Positions 1-7,304 are shown, counted from the stretch's first letter. The stretch: 32,724 nucleotides of DNA from Anaerolineae bacterium (GCA_020433805.1 JAGRBZ010000045.1:1-32724); one strand, 5' to 3'. The notes: generated from the sequence alone by a model not told the origin. A program made the numbers and translations.

Positions 1-1
1 C

Positions 2-688
2 GAAAATGCCGCTATGCCGGATTTGGTCAAAGGCGATCTTCTCACCTTACATCAACTTTTGCCGAAACAGCATTTCACCCAGCCACCTAATCGCTATACC
101 GAAGCGCAACTCATCGGGGCGTTAAAAAAATTAGGGCTAGGCCGGCCCAGCACCTATGCTACCATTGTAGAAACGCTTAAAGATCGCAAGTATGTGGGCT
201 TGGAAAAGAAACGCCTCTATCCCGCTCCACTACGTTTTCAAGTATGCGAACTTCTGGAGCGCCACGTTCAGATGGTGGTCGACGTGGGTTTTACTGCTAC
301 GATGGAAGAAAATCTGGACCGAATTGCGACCGGCAAAACAGATCGGCTGACGATGATGCGGCAATTTTACGGGCCGTTCAAAGAAACGGTTGACCAAGCT
401 ACAGCAGCCGCAGCCTCTGAACGCCAGCCTGCCGCTCGAGCGCCGAAGTCAGCCTCAAAAAGCGGGAAACGTTCCCGATCGAAGGCTGTACCGAAATCGG
501 ACAAAGTGGGTCAGGTCTGCCCTCAGTGTCAAGAGGGAACATTGGAGGCAAAGAGCGGCAAATATGGTCCATTTTTAGGCTGTTCTCGATATGCATTGGG
601 CTGTACTTATACAGAAAAGATAGGCTCAGGAAGAAAAAAGCGGGGAGCATCAGGATATCGCAAAAAGCGTCGCTCATCGTCGCGTTAA
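2..688 (+). CDS. topA: DNA topoisomerase I, C-terminal part (5' end outside window)
   Basis: This is the C-terminal part of a type IA topoisomerase, which relaxes negatively supercoiled DNA by single-strand passage. The frame is open from base 2, so the catalytic tyrosine and Toprim domain lie upstream of the window. The visible part holds the family stretch with HFTQPPNRYTEAQLI and GRPSTYATIV (about bases 80-170). A Lys/Ser/Ala-rich linker follows, then a C-terminal zinc-ribbon repeat starting with CPQC at bases 518-529 and continuing through GPFLGCSRY. The protein ends in a very basic tail (KKRGASGYRKKRRSSSR), typical of topoisomerase I DNA-binding ends. The gene is convergent with the DUF1328 gene, with a large hairpin between them. 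Only one zinc ribbon is seen, fewer than in some relatives. Confidence 0.95.
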   Translation, partial: ENAAMPDLVKGDLLTLHQLLPKQHFTQPPNRYTEAQLIGALKKLGLGRPSTYATIVETLKDRKYVGLEKKRLYPAPLRFQVCELLERHVQMVVDVGFTATMEENLDRIATGKTDRLTMMRQFYGPFKETVDQATAAAASERQPAARAPKSASKSGKRSRSKAVPKSDKVGQVCPQCQEGTLEAKSGKYGPFLGCSRYALGCTYTEKIGSGRKKRGASGYRKKRRSSSR

Positions 689-726
689 TAGGGATCTAAC
701 GGGCGAGGAGGAACGCTTGCGATGTC

Positions 727-820
727 ATTCCCGCATGCTTCCCCGCCTACGCGAGGACAAGCTTGGCGGGAATCTATCGCCATAAGCGCTGTTGGATGCC
801 CGATAAAGACTTTCGGGCAT
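727..820. repeat. Two adjacent inverted repeats after topA
   Basis: The 270-base gap after topA holds no convincing gene. It carries ATTCCCGC (727-734) opposed to GCGGGAAT (766-773), then ATGCCCGA (796-803) opposed to TCGGGCAT (813-820), both exact. Neither is followed by a T-run, so they look more like dispersed intergenic hairpin elements than terminators. Their copy number elsewhere cannot be judged from this window. Confidence 0.6.
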
Positions 821-874
821 GACCATTGCCTCCATTTCTACGAACTCCTTGGAATCCATATTGGACCAAAATTT

Positions 875-926
875 AAAACAAAATCGCTCCCGAAACGTAT
901 AACACGTTGGAAGCGATATTTGTTTT
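875..926. terminator. Bidirectional terminator-like hairpin between topA and DUF1328 gene
   Basis: AAAACAAAATCGCT (875-888) pairs with AGCGATATTTGTTTT (912-926) with one bulged base. Inside lies a second exact stem, AACGT (894-898) with ACGTT (904-908). A-rich and T-rich outer arms on either side suit termination of both convergent transcripts. Confidence 0.65.
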
Positions 927-961
927 GTGATTTCAAAACCATATACCTATCGATGCCGTAG

Positions 962-1126
962 TTAAGCGCGTTTTACTAAGCTGAGAACCAGAGAACCCAG
1001 GAAGATAACTAAAAATACGAAGAACAGAATCTGAGCGATACTTGAAGCAGCACCGGCAACACCACCAAAACCTAGTACAGCTGCGATAAGTGCGATAACG
1101 AGAAAAATTAATGCCCACTTTAACAT
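962..1126 (-). CDS. DUF1328 (UPF0391) small membrane protein
   Basis: A 54-residue, almost wholly hydrophobic protein with the family pattern: [20 protein letters not shown] at the start, a small Gly/Ala loop, then a second helix ending in [10 protein letters not shown]. Two membrane helices are predicted at about residues 3-22 and 31-50. The family (YtjA-like) is widespread and often stress-induced in other bacteria, but its molecular role is not settled. The start is chosen at the ATG at 1126-1124, because AGGAG (1140-1136) sits nine bases before it and known homologues begin MLKWAL. The longer upstream frame lacks such support. The gene is convergent with topA. An 18-bp inverted repeat lies 27 bases upstream. 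Confidence 0.9.
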   Translation of the reverse strand: MLKWALIFLVIALIAAVLGFGGVAGAASSIAQILFFVFLVIFLGSLVLSLVKRA

Positions 1127-1152
1127 TTTATAGATCTCCTCTGTAATTACTA

Positions 1153-1170
1153 TCTGTAGCGTGCTACAGA
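1153..1170. promoter_or_regulatory. Perfect inverted repeat upstream of DUF1328 gene
   Basis: TCTGTAGC (1153-1160) and GCTACAG plus A (1163-1170) form exact 8-base arms around GT. It lies in the leader or promoter of the leftward DUF1328 gene and could be an operator or an mRNA hairpin. I cannot tell which. Confidence 0.5.
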
Positions 1171-1347
1171 AGTTTGTTTGAATATTTACTGTTGCTCTCA
1201 CTATAACATTTGTTGCGCTTTCTCTGTACACTAGAGAGAGCGATTTTAGGCACTACAACGGAGCTATTGTTAATAGCTCTACTGGTATTTCAACATTTCT
1301 TTAACATTCCATCCAGGCTATTGATGGTCTCACAACAAGAAGTTTTA

Positions 1348-1356
1348 TGCTATAAT
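1348..1356 (+). promoter_or_regulatory. Extended -10 promoter for conserved hypothetical gene
   Basis: TGCTATAAT is a full consensus -10 hexamer (1351-1356) with the extended TGn element. No good -35 at normal spacing is seen, as expected for extended -10 promoters. It lies 23 bases before the first ATG at 1380, giving a very short leader. The preceding 1232-1347 stretch shows no gene. Confidence 0.6.
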
Positions 1357-1379
1357 ATAAATGAATATCACCAAAATAT

Positions 1380-1820
1380 ATGGAAGAAACAACTATGGAA
1401 CAGTCTAAACCTCACAAAGCGCTTTTCACCAATTTGGTGTACGATGAAGCCGGTAATCCGGTAGAAACAACGTATATTGGCCAAGAGCCGCACTATGTTA
1501 TTATGGACGGCGATTTCCGGCGTCATGTCGCTGCTGAACAAATAGACCGCCAGGTTGTCACCTGGCTACACGAACAAGTTTCGGCTAATAAAGATTTGGT
1601 TTCCGAAGGCGTTATGAATTTTATTGGCAAAGACGATCTCTTTACCAAGGCCATGGTCGACTCCTCAATTAACCGTATGGATGATTTAATGACTCAGGGA
1701 ATGCCCGACGACGCCCGGATGATGCTTGGTATGATGGGCTTCAAAATTATTGTCAACTACCACGGTGAATTGGTTAAGCTCGATATGCCGGCGCAGGAGT
1801 TTCCGGGCGATGATGAGTAG
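1380..1820 (+). CDS. Conserved hypothetical protein, 146 residues
   Basis: I do not recognise a named family. The protein is soluble, acidic at the C-terminus (EFPGDDE), with no signal peptide or membrane segment. It starts with a beta-rich stretch (ALFTNLVYDEAGNPVETTYI, then HYVIMDGDFRRHV), followed by a helical, methionine-rich middle (MVDSSINRMDDLMTQGMPDDA, broken here for length, near residues 91-111) and a final strand IIVNYHGELVKLDMP. It resembles small soluble proteins found as singletons in Chloroflexota. The first ATG (1380) has no clear ribosome site. The ATG at 1395 follows GGAAGAA and gives MEQSKPHK, so the true protein may be five residues shorter. It is a single-gene unit between the extended -10 promoter and a clear terminator. 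Confidence 0.75.
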   Translation: MEETTMEQSKPHKALFTNLVYDEAGNPVETTYIGQEPHYVIMDGDFRRHVAAEQIDRQVVTWLHEQVSANKDLVSEGVMNFIGKDDLFTKAMVDSSINRMDDLMTQGMPDDARMMLGMMGFKIIVNYHGELVKLDMPAQEFPGDDE

Positions 1821-1864
1821 CCTTATTTGTATCACGCAATAGAATTCATCCAATAGAATATAGT

Positions 1865-1894
1865 AAAAGGGCCTGATGATGTCAGGCTCTTTTT
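1865..1894 (+). terminator. Intrinsic terminator after the 146-residue hypothetical
   Basis: GCCTGA (1871-1876) pairs with TCAGGC (1882-1887), extended by wobble and A-T pairs out to the flanking AAAA and TTTT. The 3' arm runs into CTCTTTTTG, a classic U-tract. Confidence 0.85.
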
Positions 1895-1924
1895 GATTCC
1901 TATCATTATTAGATTGTAACGTTG

Positions 1925-1953
1925 TTGCTCCCGTTAGCCGGTCGTGCTAAAAT
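1925..1953 (+). promoter_or_regulatory. Sigma-70-type promoter for the carbamoyltransferase module
   Basis: TTGCTC (1925-1930), 17-base spacer, TAAAAT (1948-1953) with an extended TGC element at 1945-1947. It stands about 65 bases before the DUF5989 start and is the only good promoter seen for the three-gene module. Confidence 0.6.
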
Positions 1954-1977
1954 GTGGGCTTGGAATAGTAAACTTAA

Positions 1978-1995
1978 GAGGATACACGTATCCTC
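1978..1995 (+). promoter_or_regulatory. Leader hairpin before the DUF5989 gene
   Basis: GAGGATAC (1978-1985) and GTATCCTC (1988-1995) are exact inverted arms around AC. They lie just downstream of the predicted promoter, so the palindrome falls in the 5' leader. The 3' arm (TCCTCCT) is also complementary to the ribosome site AGGAG at 2007-2011, so alternative pairing with the ribosome site is possible. It could equally be a protein operator. Confidence 0.5.
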
Positions 1996-2017
1996 CTGTT
2001 TGTTTTAGGAGATAATG

Positions 2018-2200
2018 ATGAAAAACTTCTTCAAAGGGATGATGACCAATACAGGCGTTATCGGTGAGGTGATGGTATTTCTGTGGCAGCGCAAATTGTG
2101 GTGGATGATCCCTATGATTACCGTTTTGCTACTTTTCGGCTTGCTGCTTGTTTTCGCCAACACTTCAGGCGTTGCTCCTTTCATTTATACCTTGTTCTAA
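2018..2200 (+). CDS. DUF5989 family small membrane protein
   Basis: A 60-residue one-helix membrane protein. It has the family pattern: a basic amphipathic start (MKNFFKGMM), an EVMVFLWQRKLWWMIPM stretch, one hydrophobic helix at about residues 28-49, and the end APFIYTLF. DUF5989 genes are typically found beside NodU-type carbamoyltransferases and SxtJ-like proteins. Their role is unknown but probably membrane docking of the enzyme or its substrate. Two ATGs occur in tandem (2015 and 2018). AGGAG at 2007-2011 is only three bases from the first and six from the second, so I prefer the second. The carbamoyltransferase lies two genes downstream on the same strand. Confidence 0.85.
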   Translation: MKNFFKGMMTNTGVIGEVMVFLWQRKLWWMIPMITVLLLFGLLLVFANTSGVAPFIYTLF

Positions 2201-2325
2201 ATTGTACGACTATAGCGATGAGGCTAAAACAAACTAAATCTCCTCGTCGTATATCATCCCATCTCTGGATAAGTGATAAAACGGCTTGGCTTTAATTGTA
2301 TTCTAGTGCTTAGAAGAGTTACTGT

Positions 2326-2553
2326 ATGAATTGGAAAAAACTTTGGGAAGGCTGGAAAAAATTCGGGCAGATGATTGGCGACTTTTTGGCCCGAATTGTG
2401 CTGACCCTATTTTACTTTACCGTTTTTGTACCGTTCGCCATAGGCGTGCGTTTGTTGAGCGATCCCCTTCAAATAAAAACGCTCCCCGCAGAACTGTGGC
2501 GACCGCGTACCACCGGTGACAAAACCTTAGAAGAAGTATTAAGGCAATTTTGA
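2326..2553 (+). CDS. Small membrane protein of the carbamoyltransferase module (SxtJ-like position)
   Basis: A 75-residue protein with an amphipathic Trp/Lys-rich N-terminus (MNWKKLWEGWKKFGQMI), a membrane helix at about residues 19-42, and a cytosolic tail with PAELWRPR and EEVLRQF. Proteins of this shape commonly sit directly before NodU-type carbamoyltransferases. I cannot assign a named family with certainty. Its TGA stop overlaps the ATG of the carbamoyltransferase by one base (TGATG), so the two are translationally coupled and probably act together. The gap to the DUF5989 gene is 125 bases with no strong hairpin. No good ribosome site precedes ATG 2326; the sequence before it is AGTTACTGT. 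Confidence 0.8.
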   Translation: MNWKKLWEGWKKFGQMIGDFLARIVLTLFYFTVFVPFAIGVRLLSDPLQIKTLPAELWRPRTTGDKTLEEVLRQF

Positions 2554-4391
2554 TGAATATCTTAGGAGTCTCTTGTTACTATCACGATGCCGCCGCAGCC
2601 CTCTTGGTTGATGGTCAGCTTGTTGCCGCCGCCGAAGAAGAACGCTTTACCCGCAAAAAACACGATCACAGCTTCCCCAAACAGGCCATCGAGTTCTGCC
2701 TGAAGCGAGCCAACATCACCAGTGACGATCTGGACTACGTAGTTTTTTACGAAAAACCGCTGGTTAAATTCGAGCGGATTATGCAGACTACGCTCAGTAC
2801 CTTCCCGAAATCCTGGGGCGTTTTTCGTGAATCAATGGTTACCTGGTTCAACGAAAAGTTATGGATCAAAAGCCAGTTACAAACCGGCATCGGCGTGCCC
2901 ACCAACAAAATCCTCTTCGTCGAACACCACTTGTCTCACGCCGCCAGCGCTATGTTTTGCTCGCCTTACAAAGACGCCGCCGTTTTAACCATCGACGGCG
3001 TTGGTGAGTGGACAACAGCCACGATCGGCCAGGCGACCGCTGCATGGAACGGCAGCGGCAGCAGCGCCATCAACCTAAGCCACGAACTGCGCTTTCCCCA
3101 TTCACTGGGGCTGCTCTATTCCGCCTTTACGGCCTACCTGGGCTTTCGGGTTAACAACGGCGAATACAAGGTGATGGGTATGGCACCCTACGGCCAACCC
3201 AAGTATATGGATGACATCTACAAGGTGGTCAATGTCAATGACGATGGCGGCCTTACCCTCAATATGGACTATTTCAGCTTCCATTACTCCACCTCAAAAA
3301 CCTTCAACCAGAAGTTTATCGATCTGTTCGGCCCACCGCGCAAACCGGAAGCGGAGTTTTTCAGTGAAACAACGCATCCGACCAAAGATCATCCGGATTG
3401 GGACAATGCCGTGGCGGCTCAAAACCAAAAATATGCCGACATCGCGGCCAGCATCCAGCGTGTCACCGAAGAAATTATTCTGAAGATGGTTAGCTGCGCT
3501 CATAAAACAAGCGGTGGTTCCAAAAATTTGGTCATGGCCGGGGGGGTGGCGTTAAACAGCGTAGCCAATGGTCGCGTCATGCGCGAAGGGCCGTTTGAGA
3601 ATGTCTTCATCCAGCCGGCGGCCGGTGATGCCGGTGGCGCGTTAGGCGCAGCGCTCTACGCCTACCACGTCATCTTCGGCCATCCGCGTCGATTTACGAT
3701 GGAGCATGCCTATTGGGGCGCTGAATTCCCGGAAAGCGCGATGGTGGAAGCCATCAAATCGAGCGGGTTTGCTTATGAAGAGTTTGATGATGATGATAAA
3801 TTACTCGATCAGGCTGTCGACACCCTGCTGCAAGAAAAGGTCATCGGCTGGTATCGAGGCCGGTTTGAGTGGGGGCCGCGGGCGCTGGGCCATCGCTCGA
3901 TCATTGCCGACCCGCGCAGCGAAGCGATGAAAGAGATCGTCAACACCAAGATTAAATTCCGCGAGCCGTTCCGACCATTTGCGCCGGTGGTTATGGAAGA
4001 TCGGGCCCATGAATATTTCTCAACGCCTAATCTTAATAAACAATATCCACCCCGCTATATGCTGATGGTTTCCGATATTCCTGAAGACAAATGGGACAAA
4101 ATTCAGGCTGTTTGCCACAACGGCACCGGGCGCTTACAAAGCGTTCGCGAGGAGTGGAATTCGGGCTACTACAACCTGATCAAAAAGTTCGATCAGGCCA
4201 CCGGCGTGCCGGTTCTGCTTAATACGTCCTACAACTTGCGGGGCGAACCTATTGTGACGACACCGCAGGAGGCGATTAACACCTTCGCCGCCTCAGACAT
4301 CGATCAGTTAGTGATGGGGCCATTTTTAGTCAAAAAGCCGGACGGCTACGAAGCCACCGGCTCTCACTTAAGTCCTGATCAGGTTGATTGA
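2553..4391 (+). CDS. NodU/CmcH-type carbamoyltransferase
   Basis: A 612-residue O-carbamoyltransferase that would move carbamoyl phosphate's carbamoyl group, via a carbamoyl-adenylate, onto a hydroxyl of a sugar, lipid or natural product. The N-terminal ASKHA-fold domain (about 1-370) shows GVSCYYHDAAAALL at residue 5, the metal-binding EHHLSHAASA (124-133), TIDGVGEW, EYKVMGMAPYG (204-214), MAGGVALNS (328-336) and AAGDAGGALGAAL (356-368). The C-terminal domain (about 385-600) shows EWGPRALGHRSI (439-450), FREPFRPFAPVV (469-480) and LLNTSYNLRGEPI. Length and motifs are normal, so it should be active. The true start is ATG 2553, since the codon before it is TTG inside the upstream gene. With two small membrane proteins and no sugar-biosynthesis or natural-product genes nearby, the acceptor is unknown; a cell-envelope glycan or lipid is a reasonable guess. 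Confidence 0.95.
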   Translation: MNILGVSCYYHDAAAALLVDGQLVAAAEEERFTRKKHDHSFPKQAIEFCLKRANITSDDLDYVVFYEKPLVKFERIMQTTLSTFPKSWGVFRESMVTWFNEKLWIKSQLQTGIGVPTNKILFVEHHLSHAASAMFCSPYKDAAVLTIDGVGEWTTATIGQATAAWNGSGSSAINLSHELRFPHSLGLLYSAFTAYLGFRVNNGEYKVMGMAPYGQPKYMDDIYKVVNVNDDGGLTLNMDYFSFHYSTSKTFNQKFIDLFGPPRKPEAEFFSETTHPTKDHPDWDNAVAAQNQKYADIAASIQRVTEEIILKMVSCAHKTSGGSKNLVMAGGVALNSVANGRVMREGPFENVFIQPAAGDAGGALGAALYAYHVIFGHPRRFTMEHAYWGAEFPESAMVEAIKSSGFAYEEFDDDDKLLDQAVDTLLQEKVIGWYRGRFEWGPRALGHRSIIADPRSEAMKEIVNTKIKFREPFRPFAPVVMEDRAHEYFSTPNLNKQYPPRYMLMVSDIPEDKWDKIQAVCHNGTGRLQSVREEWNSGYYNLIKKFDQATGVPVLLNTSYNLRGEPIVTTPQEAINTFAASDIDQLVMGPFLVKKPDGYEATGSHLSPDQVD

Positions 4392-4411
4392 AAAAACAGA
4401 GATTGGAGACT

Positions 4412-4450
4412 AGAGATCAGGAGATTTTCAAAATCAATCTCCTAATCTCT
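4412..4450. terminator. Repeat-built hairpin between carbamoyltransferase and kinase genes
   Basis: AGAGAT and AGGAGATT (4412-4426) are exactly opposed to AATCTCCT and ATCTCT (4436-4450), each arm having one unpaired base. The arms are made of seven- to eight-base words of the type GGAGATT/AGAGATC that start at 4399 and continue on the far side to about 4470. It separates two convergent genes and may end both transcripts. The same words recur at 6403-6464. Confidence 0.65.
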
Positions 4451-4476
4451 TAATCTCCTTATCTCTATCTTCAGTC

Positions 4477-6228
4477 TTACGGAGTCTCAATCAAGAAGTT
4501 ATCAAGTTCCATCTCCGCATCTCCCTCTTCCAGTACGTCGAGAAAAAAACCAAGCGCGCCGGTTTCAGCGGTATCATCCTCAACAGTAGCGACCAAATCG
4601 CCATCTACAAAGAAACTTAGAGAAGGGCCGATGGCTTCGATTGTTAATTTATAGGGTTCTCTATCGGCTAACACGTCGAGTGACACCGGTTCGACCAGAT
4701 TAATTTCCTCATCATCCGTCGAAGCGGCTACATAAAATTCGTCGAGGCCTACCACAAAGTAATAAACACCTTCATCAGAGTCGCGAAAGAAAACACCGTA
4801 TTCAAAATCGATCTCCTCTCGCGGCGGAAAAACCTCAACGGTGAGGACGAAATCATCAAACGTTTCATCATATAACTCGGCCCAGCCGGTGTTGCCGTCT
4901 TCACTGTATGATATAACCTCAATATCATACACGCCATCCTCAATTTCAGTTTTGGCGATACCGAACTCATCTCTGAGACTTTCCTGAGCCCAAAGGCTGT
5001 CATCACCGTCCTCAAAATTATCCTCAAACAGGATCTCATCATCCTCGGGAAGGTCATCGGCACCGTCATCATCATCACCTTCCACACGTTCGGCTTCTAC
5101 GGCGGCTGCGCGGCTAGCCGCTTCGTCCCCATCGCCATCGGCAGCCAAAAACCAGGCTCCGATGCCTAAAGCAAGTAACAGCAAAACCAGTATGCCGCCG
5201 CCCACCACCATCATCACGCGCGCGTTATTGGCAGGTTTAGCTGAAGCCTCGGCCTGGGTTTGAGATGGCGAGCGCACCGCTTCGGTACCTGAGCGCTTAT
5301 CCAGGGGCAGTTGGCCTAACTGGGTTGCTTCTTCATCGGGGATGGTAGAAATGAACGGCAGAGGCGTGGCCGATGGACTCTCGCTGGCCTTAAGCGCCGC
5401 CTGCAGCGCCTCGGCCATTTGCGCGGCAGTAGCAAACCGATGCTCCGGCTCTTTGGCCATCGATTTCAAAACAACCTGTTCAAATGCTTCGGGAATATCG
5501 GACTTAATCTTTCGAGGTGGGGGCAGCGGTTCGCTAATGTGTTTGAGGGCGATAGCAAAAGGCGTTTCGGCTTGATAAGGCGGCTGGCCGGTCAGAAGTT
5601 CGTAGAGGACTACGCCCAACGAATAGATGTCGCTGCGGCCGTCTACTTTAGCGCCCTGCGCCTGTTCGGGGGCCATGTAGGCCGGGGTGCCGATGATGTT
5701 GCCGGTAGCGGTTAGCTGCGTGGCGTTGGCACCTTCCATAATTTTGGCGATACCGAAATCGGTCAGCAGTATCTCGCCATGTTGGTCGATGAGCATATTG
5801 CTGGGTTTAATGTCGCGATGGACAACGCCCTGCCGGTGCGCGTAATCCAAAGCGCGAGCAACGTCGCCCACGTATTGCACAATCCGCTCGTACGGCAGAG
5901 GCTGGCCCATCAAATCTGAAAGCGTGCCGCCTTCAACGTAGCGCATGACCATATAGTAGAGGTCGCCGTCGGCACCGAAATCGTGAACCGGCAGAATATG
6001 GGGATGCTCCAACGTGGCGATCGCTTTCGCTTCGTACTCGAAGCGTTTGACAAAGTTAGGGTCTCGGGCAAATTGGCTGGGCAGCACCTTAACCGCCACA
6101 TAGCGATCGATGGTGAACTGAAAGGCTTTGTAGACGGTAGCCATACCGCCTTGGCCAATCTGCTCAACGATTTGATAGTTCCCAAGCGTTCGGCCAATCA
6201 ACGGTGACGATCCTGCGGTGTCGGTCAT
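4477..6228 (-). CDS. Receptor Ser/Thr protein kinase with extracellular lectin-like domain
   Basis: A 583-residue Hanks-type (PknB-like) kinase. The cytosolic kinase domain (about 18-280) has all key parts: GQGGMATVYKA (25-35), catalytic Lys47, HRDIKPSN with Asp139, DFG at 157-159 and TPAYMAPEQ (181-189). A Ser/Pro/Thr-rich linker leads to one membrane helix at about 338-362. Outside the cell follow an Asp/Glu-rich spacer and a beta-sandwich domain (about 385-583) beginning LFEDNFEDGDDSLW and holding YGVFFRDSDEGVYYFVV. This is a concanavalin/DUF1080-like fold, probably a ligand sensor. The start is chosen at ATG 6228-6226 (MTDTAGSS), preceded by GGAG (6240-6237) eight bases away. An upstream in-frame ATG exists but lies beyond a terminator-like hairpin. 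It is likely monocistronic. Confidence 0.93.
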   Translation of the reverse strand: MTDTAGSSPLIGRTLGNYQIVEQIGQGGMATVYKAFQFTIDRYVAVKVLPSQFARDPNFVKRFEYEAKAIATLEHPHILPVHDFGADGDLYYMVMRYVEGGTLSDLMGQPLPYERIVQYVGDVARALDYAHRQGVVHRDIKPSNMLIDQHGEILLTDFGIAKIMEGANATQLTATGNIIGTPAYMAPEQAQGAKVDGRSDIYSLGVVLYELLTGQPPYQAETPFAIALKHISEPLPPPRKIKSDIPEAFEQVVLKSMAKEPEHRFATAAQMAEALQAALKASESPSATPLPFISTIPDEEATQLGQLPLDKRSGTEAVRSPSQTQAEASAKPANNARVMMVVGGGILVLLLLALGIGAWFLAADGDGDEAASRAAAVEAERVEGDDDDGADDLPEDDEILFEDNFEDGDDSLWAQESLRDEFGIAKTEIEDGVYDIEVISYSEDGNTGWAELYDETFDDFVLTVEVFPPREEIDFEYGVFFRDSDEGVYYFVVGLDEFYVAASTDDEEINLVEPVSLDVLADREPYKLTIEAIGPSLSFFVDGDLVATVEDDTAETGALGFFLDVLEEGDAEMELDNFLIETP

Positions 6229-6240
6229 TCTTGAGTCTCC

Positions 6241-6279
6241 AAAAGAAAAAGTGACAGTTCTCCGGGTAGTACTGCCACT
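6241..6279 (-). terminator. Terminator or attenuator hairpin directly before the kinase start
   Basis: Read leftward, AGTGGCAGT (6279-6271) pairs with ACTGTCACT (6258-6250), nine pairs with one G-U, and runs straight into TTTTTCTTTT. This is a textbook intrinsic terminator shape, only about 20 bases upstream of the kinase ATG, with the kinase ribosome site right after the U-tract. It either insulates the kinase from upstream transcription or works as an attenuator in its leader. Confidence 0.6.
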
Positions 6280-6355
6280 TGAAATTTCGCCTATGTTCCA
6301 GCATATCACAAAACAACCGGATCGACCAGCTTGTAGATCGCTTTGCCATAGTCCA

Positions 6356-6382
6356 TTTACGGCCTTTAGGATCAGCCGTAAA
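6356..6382. repeat. Inverted repeat in the kinase upstream region
   Basis: TTTACGGC (6356-6363) and GCCGTAAA (6375-6382) are exact inverted arms with an 11-base loop. It is followed by AATAAC on the plus strand and lacks a U-tract, so function is uncertain. Confidence 0.5.
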
Positions 6383-6402
6383 ATAACTTGAGCAACATGG
6401 TA

Positions 6403-6464
6403 GGAGATGAGAGATTGAGAGATTGGTCTACCAAATCTCCTTATTGCTTTATCTCCCTATCTCC
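6403..6464. repeat. Tandem-word hairpin (GGAGATT type) between phosphatase and kinase genes
   Basis: The left arm reads in words GGAGATG, AGAGATT, GAGAGATT, GGT (6403-6427). The right arm is ACCAAATCTCC and further TATCTCC words to 6464. It uses the same words as 4399-4470, so a small dispersed repeat family is present on both sides of the kinase gene. With the two hairpins further left it accounts for the noncoding stretch 6310-6500. Confidence 0.65.
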
Positions 6465-6500
6465 ATTTTTGGTATTGGGGAAGTTGTTTATTTCCACCCG

Positions 6501-7289
6501 TTAGCTTTCATTATCACCCCGAATAATCTCCAGTACTTCCGGTAGAAGTGTTTGCGTTGTAGCCATTGCTTCGCCACCGTGAATGGTGGGGTTGCCCGAC
6601 CAATCGCCAAAGTAACCACCCGCCTCTTGGAGAATGGGGGGGAAGGGAGCACAGTCCCAACTGTTCATCACCGGATCGAGCATCAACTCAGCGCGACCGG
6701 TAGCGACAAGCAAGTAGCCATAAGCATCGCACCAGCCGGCCCGATAGCCAGCTTGCTTTTGGAAGCGCTCCCAAGCCGCGCCGCGCCCCTGTTTTTGGAA
6801 GGCGGCGGCATCATAATGGGCCACTACTCCCTCTTTAAGCCGGGTAGACGTAGAGACCTGCGCCCGGCGGCCATTCCACCAGCAGCCTTCGCCTGTAGCG
6901 GCGGCGACCATTTCATTGAGGGCTGGAAAATGAGCCACACCGACCTGGCTGACCCCGTCGATTTCCAGACCAATCAGCACGCCATACAGCGGCACGCCAC
7001 GGATAAAAGAGCGGGTGCCGTCGATGGGGTCGATGAACCAGCGGTGGCTGTTGGTTTCGCTGTCCACTGCTTCGCCAAATTCTTCGCCAACGATGGCGTG
7101 GTGGGGATACTGCCTTTCGATGCGACTGCGAATCAGCTTTTCCGCTTCGCGGTCGGCGATGGTCACGGGCGACTCATCGGCTTTGAAATCGGGTCGTAAA
7201 TCGGTTTGGAAATAGCCTAGCGTAAGCTGTCCGGCCTGCCAGGCGGTTTCGATGGCGAAATCAAGATATTCACGATATGTGGTTGTCAT
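6501..7289 (-). CDS. Inositol-monophosphatase family enzyme, likely histidinol-phosphatase (HisN type)
   Basis: A 262-residue Mg-dependent, Li-sensitive-type phosphatase. Metal-binding residues are visible: GEEFG (Glu69, Glu70), WFIDPIDGTRSFIRG (84-98, with Asp87 and Asp90) and WDCAPFPPILQEAGG (211-225, Asp212). The version IDPIDGTRSFIRGVPLYGVL matches histidinol-phosphatase HisN better than suhB or cysQ enzymes, so dephosphorylation of L-histidinol phosphate is the best guess. Other small sugar phosphates remain possible. No other his gene is in the window. Length is standard and all metal ligands are present. It lies 15 bases after the small protein encoded at 7305-7526, on the same strand, so they may be co-transcribed. 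Confidence 0.85.
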   Translation of the reverse strand: MTTTYREYLDFAIETAWQAGQLTLGYFQTDLRPDFKADESPVTIADREAEKLIRSRIERQYPHHAIVGEEFGEAVDSETNSHRWFIDPIDGTRSFIRGVPLYGVLIGLEIDGVSQVGVAHFPALNEMVAAATGEGCWWNGRRAQVSTSTRLKEGVVAHYDAAAFQKQGRGAAWERFQKQAGYRAGWCDAYGYLLVATGRAELMLDPVMNSWDCAPFPPILQEAGGYFGDWSGNPTIHGGEAMATTQTLLPEVLEIIRGDNES

Positions 7290-7304
7290 GCGTTTGTTCC
7301 ATTT

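Noticed and set aside
796..820. CCCGATAA as a second FliA promoter
   Set aside because: No TAAA at 15 bases upstream; the bases belong to an inverted repeat.
6552..7199. 215-codon frame opposite the HisN-like gene
   Set aside because: Pure antisense shadow of a gene with complete catalytic motifs; no family resemblance or ribosome site.
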